In this document: piece after piece, positions 1-4,769 of the stretch
How positions within the stretch are numbered: the stretch's first letter is position 1
How the letters are laid out: each line of letters starts with the position of its first letter
Source: Thermoplasmata archaeon
GTDB lineage: Archaea > Thermoplasmatota > E2 > DHVEG-1 > B18-G2
Reading direction: 5' to 3'
Assembly (NCBI GenBank): GCA_021163455.1
Contig: JAGGWT010000004.1
Coordinates: 1-5,965 of the forward strand
Length of the DNA: 5,965 nt
Made by a program: the position numbers and the translations under genes
The notes under the pieces: model-generated
Seen by the model: only the letters and a program-made list of their open reading frames with translations
Database searches by the model: none
What the model was told of the DNA's origin: nothing

Positions 1-157
1 AAAAACCCACCCTCTCCCCTTTTTCTATAATGGCCTGAGTAACCATTCCACCAACTTTATATCCGCTCTCTTCGAGGTCTTTAACAACTTTGATGAGGGT
101 TTCTGTTTTCCCAACACCTGGTAGACCTGTTATGCCTATCTTTGGAATATCGACCAT
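1..157 (-). CDS. THEP1-like nucleoside-triphosphatase, N-terminal part (runs off the window)
   Basis: The first 52 residues of a P-loop NTPase are visible; the rest lies beyond base 1. The Walker A motif GLPGVGKT sits at residues 11-18, only ten residues from the start. It is followed by a helix (TLIKVVKDLEESG) and the strand/turn YKVGGMVTQAIIEKGERVGF. This order, with the GYKVGG...GERVGF block about 15 residues after the P-loop, is typical of the archaeal THEP1 family (NTPase_1), which hydrolyses ATP, GTP and other NTPs in the cytoplasm; its physiological role is not well established. The ATG at 157-155 is chosen because it puts the P-loop at the usual distance. The ATG four bases upstream is in another frame. 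A TATA-like AAAAATATT about 30 bases upstream suggests a nearly leaderless transcript separate from the caspase operon. Walker B and the C-terminus cannot be checked. Confidence 0.82.
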   Translation of the reverse strand, partial: MVDIPKIGITGLPGVGKTETLIKVVKDLEESGYKVGGMVTQAIIEKGERVGF

Positions 158-185
158 TCATAACCCGTATGCGTTATTAATTTAG

Positions 186-194
186 AATATTTTT
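186..194 (-). promoter_or_regulatory. TATA-like box for the THEP1-like gene
   Basis: On the minus strand this reads AAAAATATT, centred about 33 bases before the ATG at 157. Archaeal transcription usually starts about 25 bases after the TATA centre, which would give a leader of only a few bases. No GGTGA-type ribosome binding site precedes the ATG, consistent with leaderless or near-leaderless translation. The assignment rests on position and composition only. Confidence 0.4.
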
Positions 195-252
195 GCTTAT
201 CATAGAATTTTGAGAGAAATATCAATTATGGATTTGGAAAACTTTCATGCAT

Positions 253-270
253 AAGTAAACCTTTTTACTT
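253..270. repeat. Inverted repeat, 7-bp arms (first of two adjacent 18-base hairpins)
   Basis: The arms AAGTAAA (253-259) and TTTACTT (264-270) are perfect reverse complements around a four-base loop. One base separates this from the next 18-base inverted repeat. On the minus strand it lies about 110 bases downstream of the caspase-like gene stop, so it could fold in that transcript's 3' end. Its arms are AT-rich, so chance is possible. Confidence 0.5.
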
Positions 271-271
271 T

Positions 272-289
272 CCTATAATTGTGTATAGG
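272..289. repeat. Inverted repeat, 6-bp arms (second 18-base hairpin)
   Basis: CCTATA (272-277) and TATAGG (284-289) are perfect reverse complements around a six-base spacer. It has the same overall length as the hairpin at 253-270 and sits one base from it. It could be a transcript-end structure or a regulator-binding palindrome; nothing in the sequence decides between these. Confidence 0.5.
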
Positions 290-408
290 TATTCATCACT
301 CTCAATCACGCGGTGGGAAATTGTCATCGAGATAGGAATACAAGGGTGATGAGAGCGGATGGCTCGGTAAATTGGTACACTACATTCTGCGTGAACGTAA
401 TTCGATAA
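289..408 (+). other. Protein-like open stretch, possible gene remnant overlapping the caspase 3' end
   Basis: Read from 289, the plus strand stays open for 39 codons after a stop at 286-288, until TAA at 406-408. The text looks more like protein than an average intergenic frame: it includes VGNCHRDRNTRVMRADGSVN and ends FCVNVIR. There is no convincing start or ribosome binding site in front of it, so it would be a decayed fragment rather than a working gene. The HRDRN string faintly recalls the C-terminal catalytic DRD-N motif of TnpB-type transposases, but the residues after it do not match that family well. It overlaps the last nine codons of the caspase-like gene on the other strand. It may be chance. 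Confidence 0.2.
299..355. repeat. Longer imperfect inverted repeat (10 bp with a one-base bulge)
   Basis: CTCTC-A-ATCAC (299-309) pairs with GTGATGAGAG (346-355), leaving base 304 bulged, around a 36-base loop. With the two 18-base inverted repeats it makes three stem-forming elements in about 100 bases, just after the caspase-like gene on its coding strand. It may belong to a 3' untranslated region or a small RNA. No terminator-type T-run follows on the minus strand. Confidence 0.4.
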
Positions 409-1621
409 TGTTGAGCTCGCCCGGATAGCCATCGATCATATGAGGTATTGTTGCACCCCATGCTCCTCCTCTAATTTTGTACAAAAGTTGAATAAATACA
501 TATTCAAGGAAAAAGTGGATTGTTCCGTTTACAATTGCCCCTACTAATCGATTTGCCACTGTCTGATTTTCTGTTTCTTTATAGAAATAACTTGCGACTA
601 TAAAATAGAGCCACAAGGAAAACCACATTGCTGAAATCACAGCGTATATTTTAGGTCTAGCCCACCAGAATGCCTCTTCTGCTGAGATGAAGCCATCGTG
701 ATTTCTATCCTTTTTGCTGCCTCTCCACTGACCCAACAAGCCCATTGCCATACCTGTAGTCAGTGGTCCACCAAAGAAAGGAGTAACTCTAGAGATTGTT
801 TCACCGAGAGCATTTACCAAAACCACTCTACCAAAGCTGTAAATATCCTTTGAATGTGAAGAATTCAGATCATCCCCCAAGTCTCTGGAAAAATTACTCG
901 CCTCTTCTGGGTCAATTATTCCATCCTTATTAACATCAAGAGTGAATTGATCTTTTGCACTCTTTTCAATTAATCCTCCGCTGAGACAACATTCCAGGAT
1001 GATGCACTGCCCCTTACAAAGAATATTATCAAACTTCTCTCCAAGTTCGTCATCCCTTATATAATTATGGAGTTTTCCACTTTCATCTATATAAGTATCA
1101 TAAGGGCATATCACTTCATCCCATCTGTCCCAAGGCTTCCACCATCTCATCTCGTCGCCATCATCGTCCTCCACTGATGAGCCATGACCCTGCCATGCGA
1201 ATAGAAAGATATCATCACCGTCAACCTTTTTTGCCATGTAATCCAATGCCCTGAGAATGTTTTCTCTTGTTGCTCCTCCCACTGTCAGTGATGGGTGGAA
1301 TACATCGGTTTTATCGTTAAACAGTACAATTATATTCTTTCGTTTCCAGTTAGGTGCTGCTAAAAGTGACCACAATAAAAATCTCTGTTGAGCCCAGCCT
1401 ATTGGTATATCATTCACCAGATCTTTGTATTTGATACAGCCTGCAATTATTGCATAGTATTCGGTTTTACCATCACCTGATTTTGGATAACTATTTTCTA
1501 CGATGATATTTTGCAGGATTCTTGCACTACCAACTGATGGTGAAAACACCGTACCAGTAAAAATGCATGCCAGACATATTACTACCACCTTTCTTAATTT
1601 TGTATTTTTGTGTGGTTTCAT
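380..1621 (-). CDS. Exported caspase-like (clan CD) cysteine protease with two EF-hand loops and a C-terminal membrane hairpin
   Basis: This 413-residue protein starts with a basic signal peptide (hydrophobic residues about 12-28, likely cleavage near 33). A caspase-like fold follows: strand YYAIIAGCIKYKD (55-67), a helix with ATRENILRALDYM, strand DDIFLFAWQGHGS with the probable catalytic His146, and strand CIILECCLSGG with the probable catalytic Cys212 in place of the usual DSCHSGG. Two textbook EF-hand loops lie at 229-240 (DVNKDGIIDPEE) and 305-316 (DRNHDGFISAEE). An acidic cluster DDDGDE follows the active His. Two hydrophobic spans, about 325-346 and 359-381, look like a membrane hairpin before the closing IPHMIDGYPGEL block. 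From family knowledge it should cleave peptides after a preferred residue; calcium dependence and an extracytoplasmic site are inferred. Start: ATG with GGTGAG at 1630-1625, inside the upstream gene's last codons. It is second in an operon. Confidence 0.85.
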   Translation of the reverse strand: MKPHKNTKLRKVVVICLACIFTGTVFSPSVGSARILQNIIVENSYPKSGDGKTEYYAIIAGCIKYKDLVNDIPIGWAQQRFLLWSLLAAPNWKRKNIIVLFNDKTDVFHPSLTVGGATRENILRALDYMAKKVDGDDIFLFAWQGHGSSVEDDDGDEMRWWKPWDRWDEVICPYDTYIDESGKLHNYIRDDELGEKFDNILCKGQCIILECCLSGGLIEKSAKDQFTLDVNKDGIIDPEEASNFSRDLGDDLNSSHSKDIYSFGRVVLVNALGETISRVTPFFGGPLTTGMAMGLLGQWRGSKKDRNHDGFISAEEAFWWARPKIYAVISAMWFSLWLYFIVASYFYKETENQTVANRLVGAIVNGTIHFFLEYVFIQLLYKIRGGAWGATIPHMIDGYPGELNIIELRSRRM

Positions 1622-1624
1622 GTT

Positions 1625-1630
1625 CTCACC
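1625..1630 (-). promoter_or_regulatory. Ribosome binding site GGTGAG of the caspase-like gene, overlapping the upstream stop
   Basis: On the minus strand GGTGAG ends three bases before the ATG at 1621. It contains the TGA stop (1628-1626) of the preceding membrane-protein gene. Only four bases separate that stop from the ATG, so the two genes are likely translationally coupled. Confidence 0.75.
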
Positions 1631-2102
1631 TAGATGAAGGTTCCGGGGAAAATTTTATACTCTTTTCAAAAATTTTTGATAAAATGTCCAAAACCATAGC
1701 CAAGATATACGATATCGCTGCTATTTCAAGTCCAATTATTGTCATCCTTACACCCAAGACGAGCATCGTGTGACCAATTGTTCTTAATCCTAGTATTAAT
1801 AGAAATTTTCCGATTATCGTAATCAATACACCACAGTATTCTACAATCGTTCCCGATGGGAAGACATTCTTCAGCAAGAATTCGATCAATTTATCTATAT
1901 CTTCATTTAGGCCTCTACTATAAGAAATATCCGAATGGTCTCCAGCCAGATTTGTTTCATTATAGAAAGAAGATAGTTTCTGAAGACCCTCGTACTGTGA
2001 CAACCTTTTTTGATAGATGGTTGTTTCGGCATGTGCATCAAATATTGCGCCAATCAATACTATAAGAGATAATATTCCGAAATATTTGACTGTCTTTTTC
2101 AT
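1626..2102 (-). CDS. Small exported membrane protein, operon partner of the caspase-like protease
   Basis: I do not recognise the family of this 158-residue protein. It has a good signal peptide: KK in the n-region, a hydrophobic core about 8-20, and a probable cut after AHA (residue 25). A polar, probably extracytoplasmic segment of about 60 residues follows (26-85), with a possible N-glycosylation site (NET, 49-51). The second half is strongly hydrophobic, about 86-107 and 110-144, and would form two membrane spans in a hairpin. A short charged tail, KIFEKSIKFSPEPSSR, ends it. It is the first gene of a two-gene unit with the caspase-like gene, which begins four bases after its stop. The start ATG at 2102 is supported by a TATA box centred about 29 bases upstream and by the lack of any ribosome binding site, meaning a leaderless mRNA. 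A role as membrane anchor, chaperone or substrate of the protease is inference from gene order only. Confidence 0.72.
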   Translation of the reverse strand: MKKTVKYFGILSLIVLIGAIFDAHAETTIYQKRLSQYEGLQKLSSFYNETNLAGDHSDISYSRGLNEDIDKLIEFLLKNVFPSGTIVEYCGVLITIIGKFLLILGLRTIGHTMLVLGVRMTIIGLEIAAISYILAMVLDILSKIFEKSIKFSPEPSSR

Positions 2103-2126
2103 CTATGCTTTTAATAGTTTTTGCGA

Positions 2127-2137
2127 TATTTAAATAT
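2127..2137 (-). promoter_or_regulatory. Strong TATA box of the membrane protein/caspase operon
   Basis: The AT-only core around 2127-2137 (ATATTTAAATA on either strand) is preceded on the minus strand by a purine-rich GAAAATAAA that could act as BRE. Its centre is about 29 bases from the ATG at 2102, which predicts transcription starting at or next to the start codon. It is among the best-looking promoters in the window. Confidence 0.68.
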
Positions 2138-2284
2138 TTATTTTCAGTTGGCACTTCGAAATTAATTGTTGGAAGTTTTTTAAGCTATCATGGTAATGTA
2201 TAGCACGAATAGTGTTTTTTGAGTTTACCGTCAACCCATTATCTTTCCCGAGAGATTCAGGATAAAATCCGAAAGGAGATGTTA

Positions 2285-2362
2285 ATGTTTCTGAATAAAT
2301 TTAATTCTTTTCTAGGATACGTCCCTCTGGAGAGTGTCTGGAAATGGTCTCATCAATGTTGA
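2285..2362 (+). CDS. Possible 25-residue mini-ORF with ribosome binding site
   Basis: ATG at 2285 is preceded by AAAGGAG (2272-2278) with a six-base spacer, an ideal layout. The predicted peptide begins MFLNKFNSFLGYVPLESVWK and ends with WSHQC, 25 residues in all. It is aromatic-rich, with no signal peptide or membrane span, and I do not recognise it. No clear TATA box lies upstream. It could be a true small protein, a leader peptide for the small gene at 2460, or the broken 5' end of a lost gene. Its ribosome binding site is AGGAG rather than the GGTGA core used by several other genes here, which weakens the case that it is native. Confidence 0.25.
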   Translation: MFLNKFNSFLGYVPLESVWKWSHQC

Positions 2363-2423
2363 TGTTTTTAATTCCTTACAGCCCCCAGATGGTAAAACCC
2401 TTGCTCCGAAGAGAAAGGTTTAA
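2316..2423 (+). other. Protein-like open stretch ending at the small-gene promoter, possible gene remnant
   Basis: After a TAG at 2313-2315 this frame stays open for 35 codons to TAA at 2421-2423. It includes SGNGLINVDVFNSLQPPDGK and ends TLAPKRKV, a composition like the loose C-terminal tail of a real protein. It has no usable start and overlaps the mini-ORF in another frame, so if genuine it is a decayed or frameshifted fragment. Tails of this style occur in IS200/IS605 TnpB proteins, but I cannot establish homology by eye. Chance remains likely. Confidence 0.18.
2351..2364. repeat. Short perfect palindrome CATCAA-TG-TTGATG
   Basis: Six-base arms surround a two-base centre, and a TTTTTAATT run follows on the plus strand. 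A weak terminator or an operator half-site pair are both possible. The two-base centre is too tight for a normal hairpin loop, so a protein-binding palindrome is slightly more plausible than a terminator. Confidence 0.3.
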
Positions 2424-2426
2424 TTA
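2419..2426 (+). promoter_or_regulatory. TATA-like box of the small basic protein gene
   Basis: TTTAATTA is preceded by the purine-rich GAGAAAGG, a plausible BRE. Transcription would start around 2447-2449, placing the GGGGTGA ribosome binding site (2448-2454) at the very 5' end of the mRNA. Position and composition are the only evidence. Confidence 0.45.
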
Positions 2427-2447
2427 CACCATATCTATTCCTATACT

Positions 2448-2454
2448 GGGGTGA
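2448..2454 (+). promoter_or_regulatory. Ribosome binding site GGGGTGA that fixes the start of the small basic protein
   Basis: The site lies five bases before ATG 2460. The in-frame GTG at 2451 falls within it and so is unlikely to be the start codon. Confidence 0.65.
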
Positions 2455-2459
2455 AGAGA

Positions 2460-2648
2460 ATGGTGTATAAGCATGGTGAGTGGACCCTGTATAAGAGGGA
2501 TGTAAAGCTCAAGGGAGGAAAGTGGCAGACTATTTACTTCTTCAGCAGAAGAACCCCCAAGAGCGGGGAACCTTGCGATCTACCAGATGGCTACGAGGTT
2601 GGAGTAAACAAGAGAACAGGTCTTCCTTTCTTGAGAAAGAAGAGATAA
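2460..2648 (+). CDS. Small basic conserved archaeal protein of unknown function
   Basis: This 62-residue, lysine/arginine-rich protein has no signal peptide or membrane span, so it is probably cytoplasmic. It runs MVYKHGEWTLYKRDVKLKGG, then a strand WQTIYFFSRRTPKSGEPCDL, then PDGYEVGVNKRTGLPFLRKK. The pattern of YFFSxRTPKSGxPCDLPxGYEV followed by NKRTGLPxLxKK matches, from memory, a family of 60-70 residue proteins common in archaea and some bacteria with no assigned function; I cannot confirm this by search. The basic termini and beta-rich pattern would suit nucleic-acid binding, which is inference only. ATG 2460 is preferred over GTG 2451 because of the ribosome binding site. A hairpin with a T-rich arm follows the stop directly, and the gene appears monocistronic. 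Confidence 0.8.
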   Translation: MVYKHGEWTLYKRDVKLKGGKWQTIYFFSRRTPKSGEPCDLPDGYEVGVNKRTGLPFLRKKR

Positions 2649-2678
2649 AAATAAAAATCCCTTTCTCTTTTATTTTTT
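2647..2678 (+). terminator. Probable terminator after the small basic protein gene
   Basis: AAAAATAAAA (2647-2656) and TTTTATTTTT (2668-2677) are reverse complements around an 11-base loop, and a T-rich tract covers the second arm. Archaeal termination depends on T-rich tracts, so this is likely the end of the upstream transcript. The A/T-rich left arm may also serve as TATA element for the gene starting at 2686. Confidence 0.5.
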
Positions 2679-2685
2679 ATATCGT

Positions 2686-3540
2686 ATGAAAGTTTGGAAT
2701 ACGGAGTGCAGGATATATATCATACTTGGTTTGTCCATCCTCCTCATACTTTCGACAGACATTCTGGTTTTTAATTCCCTTCTTGATATCCCGGCCACCA
2801 GGTCAATTGTCCTGAACAGCGTCAAGGAAGATAACAAGGTGTACCACGATGCGCCAATACCTATTATAGATGGCATCGATTCAGATATTATTAGTGTATA
2901 CAACCACTGCACACTGCATCTCAATGCATCCAGAAGTTACTCCAGAAATGGAGATATCGTAAAGTTCGTGTGGCAGGTTAATGGTGATGGTTTCTTTTAC
3001 GGTAAAACGCTTGATCTTAAAATCGATGAAAAAATAGATGGGATATCAGTTGATAAGCTTCCTATTATATATGTCCTGCTCACAGTTGTGGATGAAAAGG
3101 GATTTGCTGGAGCAAAAGAGATTCTGATAAGGGTTTTGCCGGACAGACTTTACCTTTCAAAGGGCGAATTATCAATCAAGAAAGAAAACGATATGGAAAG
3201 GGTTGCCCTTCATCCGCTTTCTGGAACAACTCTGACGTACATGCTGCCGGAAAGTATGGATTTTCCTCCCTGCAGAATCAAACTTAACATGGATATCAGA
3301 AGAGGTATCATTTCTAAGATTTTCAGAGTGGAGCTTTATGGCCTGACAGAAGATGGTGATTCTGTAAAAATTGGCGAAAAGAAATATTTCCTCATCAACA
3401 GGGGAGATATCGAGGCATACGGTGAAATCGAAAAGAATAACCGATTTAAAGGTTTCCAAATCAGAATAAAAGGGTTCTCCTTGAAGAAAATAGAAATTGA
3501 TTATTCAAACAGCTACATCGAGTTTTCGGCACAGGCTTGA
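2686..3540 (+). CDS. Membrane-anchored protein with PKD-like domain, unknown function
   Basis: This 284-residue protein has one N-terminal hydrophobic span (about 10-30) that would act as an uncleaved anchor or signal peptide, placing the rest outside the cell. Residues about 55-152 fit a divergent PKD domain: LNASRSYSRNGDIVKFVW resembles the family's LDASGSYDPDGDIVSYEW, then GDG, and a closing YVLLTVVDEKGFAGAKEILI like the usual TVTLTVTDDDGA. The last 130 residues are a beta-rich segment I do not recognise. PKD domains usually mediate protein or sugar contacts at the cell surface; no catalytic motif is seen. ATG 2686 lacks a ribosome binding site, but the A/T-rich run at 2649-2658 is about 30 bases upstream, suggesting a leaderless mRNA. 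The gene stands alone, with its own promoter and 111 bases before the next gene. Confidence 0.75.
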   Translation: MKVWNTECRIYIILGLSILLILSTDILVFNSLLDIPATRSIVLNSVKEDNKVYHDAPIPIIDGIDSDIISVYNHCTLHLNASRSYSRNGDIVKFVWQVNGDGFFYGKTLDLKIDEKIDGISVDKLPIIYVLLTVVDEKGFAGAKEILIRVLPDRLYLSKGELSIKKENDMERVALHPLSGTTLTYMLPESMDFPPCRIKLNMDIRRGIISKIFRVELYGLTEDGDSVKIGEKKYFLINRGDIEAYGEIEKNNRFKGFQIRIKGFSLKKIEIDYSNSYIEFSAQA

Positions 3541-3605
3541 TTAACCAAAATTTTACCCTCGCGATGAAAATCCTCTCGCTTTCTGCGATTTCTAAGGGCG
3601 AAATG

Positions 3606-3619
3606 TTTAAATTTATATT
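3606..3619 (+). promoter_or_regulatory. TATA box region of the adhesin-like gene
   Basis: TTTAAATTTATATT lies 33-46 bases before ATG 3652 and is preceded by the purine-rich GGGCGAAATG. Initiation would fall near 3638, just before the GGGGGAG ribosome binding site (3640-3646). The rest of the 3541-3651 spacer shows no RNA gene or clear terminator hairpin. Confidence 0.55.
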
Positions 3620-3639
3620 ATGTATATTTAATTTAAGCA

Positions 3640-3646
3640 GGGGGAG
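3640..3646 (+). promoter_or_regulatory. Ribosome binding site GGGGGAG
   Basis: The site lies five bases before ATG 3652 and supports that start. With the TATA box it predicts an mRNA leader of only about 15 bases. Confidence 0.65.
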
Positions 3647-3651
3647 AAAAG

Positions 3652-4713
3652 ATGGTAGGTAAGAGTGTTGTAGAGAAGACTGTTTTGCTTACCATGATAA
3701 GCATTGTCATTGCAGGACTAACTGTACCAAGTGTTGCGGTATCAGGGACAGAAAATCTCACTGTTCCTTACAAGGATGTACCAGAGGCTGAGGTTATACT
3801 ATCTACAAGCTTCGAGGAAGAATGGGTGCTGGATGAAGATAATGATTACGTGGCGCCGCCGGGCTGGGATGTCGATGGTATCTGTAAAAGCCACCAGAGG
3901 AATCTAGAGTGGGCAACACACTACTGGAATGACCTGAGGGATGATGAGAGTTTCTATCATCTATCGCACTCAGGTACAAGCTCAGCATGCGTCTGGTGGA
4001 GCGATGGATATGGAGAGGCATCGGATGTTGGCATAAAGCAGAATGAATGGCTAATCACACCAGAACTGGACTTTTCAATGTACACCTCTGTAAATCTGAC
4101 ATTCTGGAGCATATACTACTGGAATTCAACCTGCAGAAACCATGATTATGTAAAGGTATCGACCGATGGAGGAGAGACGTGGGAAACAGTTGCTGATCTG
4201 GTGCACGAAGAGGAATGGTGGCTCGGCGGAGAGGATGAAGGATGGGAAGAATGGAACCACTATGAGTATCCCATAGTGATAGATCTCTCAGAGTATGCAG
4301 GTGAATCCTCTGTTAAGATAGCGTGGAACTACAACTACACAGGAGAAGCAGGAAGTCGTGCCATATGGATAGTCGATGATGTTGAAATAAAAGGTATACC
4401 TGATGCAACTCCACCATCGGTTTCCATAGAGAAGCCAAAGAAAGCGATTTATATCGGTGGTAACGCTTTGATTCCTTTCCCGATAACAATTGTGATTGGC
4501 AAGGTAAATGTAACTGTCAATGCAACCGACAATATCAAAGTGAAACAGGTTGAATTTCTGCTGAATAATGAAACAGTTCATGTGGATGACAGTGCTCCAT
4601 TCACGTGGACATGGGACAAAATCCAGTTTGGAGCATTCAAACTGAAAGTGATAGCCACGGACGGTGCAGGAAACACAGCATCTGAAGAGATTCTGGTCCT
4701 GAAGTTCTTCTAA
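3652..4713 (+). CDS. Secreted adhesin-like protein: choice-of-anchor J/MAM-like domain plus C-terminal Ig-like domain
   Basis: This 353-residue protein starts with a signal peptide (hydrophobic about 10-30, probable cleavage near VAVSG). Residues about 48-248 fit the choice-of-anchor J or cleaved-adhesin beta-sandwich: opening STSFEEEW, APPGWDVDG, then NEWLITPELDFSMYTSVNLT and FWS, KVSTDGGETWETV, DLSEYAGESSVKIAWNY and closing IWIVDDVEI. After the linker DATPPSVSIEKPKK, residues about 255-353 form an Ig-like domain (VNVTVNATDNIKVKQVEFLL, PFTWTWDKIQFGAFKLKVIA, TDGAGNTASEE) that ends at the C-terminus, as in many euryarchaeal surface proteins. Seven N-x-S/T sites suggest glycosylation. An odd Trp/Glu-rich patch (EEEWWLGGEDEGWEEW) lies at 186-201. 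No protease or glycosidase residues are evident; sugar or protein binding at the cell surface is the likeliest role. It has its own promoter and terminator. Confidence 0.82.
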   Translation: MVGKSVVEKTVLLTMISIVIAGLTVPSVAVSGTENLTVPYKDVPEAEVILSTSFEEEWVLDEDNDYVAPPGWDVDGICKSHQRNLEWATHYWNDLRDDESFYHLSHSGTSSACVWWSDGYGEASDVGIKQNEWLITPELDFSMYTSVNLTFWSIYYWNSTCRNHDYVKVSTDGGETWETVADLVHEEEWWLGGEDEGWEEWNHYEYPIVIDLSEYAGESSVKIAWNYNYTGEAGSRAIWIVDDVEIKGIPDATPPSVSIEKPKKAIYIGGNALIPFPITIVIGKVNVTVNATDNIKVKQVEFLLNNETVHVDDSAPFTWTWDKIQFGAFKLKVIATDGAGNTASEEILVLKFF

Positions 4714-4751
4714 CTCTCCTCTCTATCTCTTTATTTTTATTCAGAGAGTTA
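4711..4751. terminator. Terminator region between convergent genes
   Basis: TAACTCTC (4711-4718) pairs perfectly with GAGAGTTA (4744-4751) around a 25-base pyrimidine-rich loop that includes TTTATTTTTATT. The first arm begins with the TAA stop of the adhesin-like gene, and the nitroreductase gene ends at 4770 from the other side. The T-tract favours the plus strand; the stem could serve both directions. Confidence 0.55.
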
Positions 4752-4769
4752 ACCAATCGTTATCAAAAC

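Larger units (their letters stand above)
2103..2459. other. Gene-poor region between divergent units
   Basis: This 357-base stretch has no gene of normal size. It holds the minus-strand operon promoter at its left end and the plus-strand small-gene promoter and ribosome binding site at its right end. Between them are a 25-codon mini-ORF with a good ribosome binding site (2285-2362), a 35-codon protein-like open stretch (2316-2423) and a short perfect palindrome (2351-2364) followed by a T-rich run. In about 2150-2270 I see nothing recognisable. No tRNA, rRNA or CRISPR repeat is visible. Confidence 0.6.

Noticed and set aside
292..352. C/D box small RNA, because GTGATGA (C-box consensus) occurs at 346-352 and on the minus strand at 298-292
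   Set aside because: No CTGA D box follows at a suitable distance in either direction, and no terminal stem brackets a C and D box.
1567..2065. Plus-strand open frames at 1567-1773 and 1856-2065 lying over the caspase operon
   Set aside because: They lie opposite well-supported genes, have no ribosome binding site or TATA box, and their translations match no family pattern.
2451..2459. GTG start for the small basic protein, adding three residues
   Set aside because: The GTG is part of the GGGGTGA ribosome binding site that serves ATG 2460 at normal spacing, and the conserved-looking text begins at MVYKHG.
2103..2459. tRNA or other stable RNA in the largest gene-free stretch
   Set aside because: No T-loop (GGTTCRA), cloverleaf pairing or GC-rich block is seen; the sequence is AT-rich like ordinary spacer.
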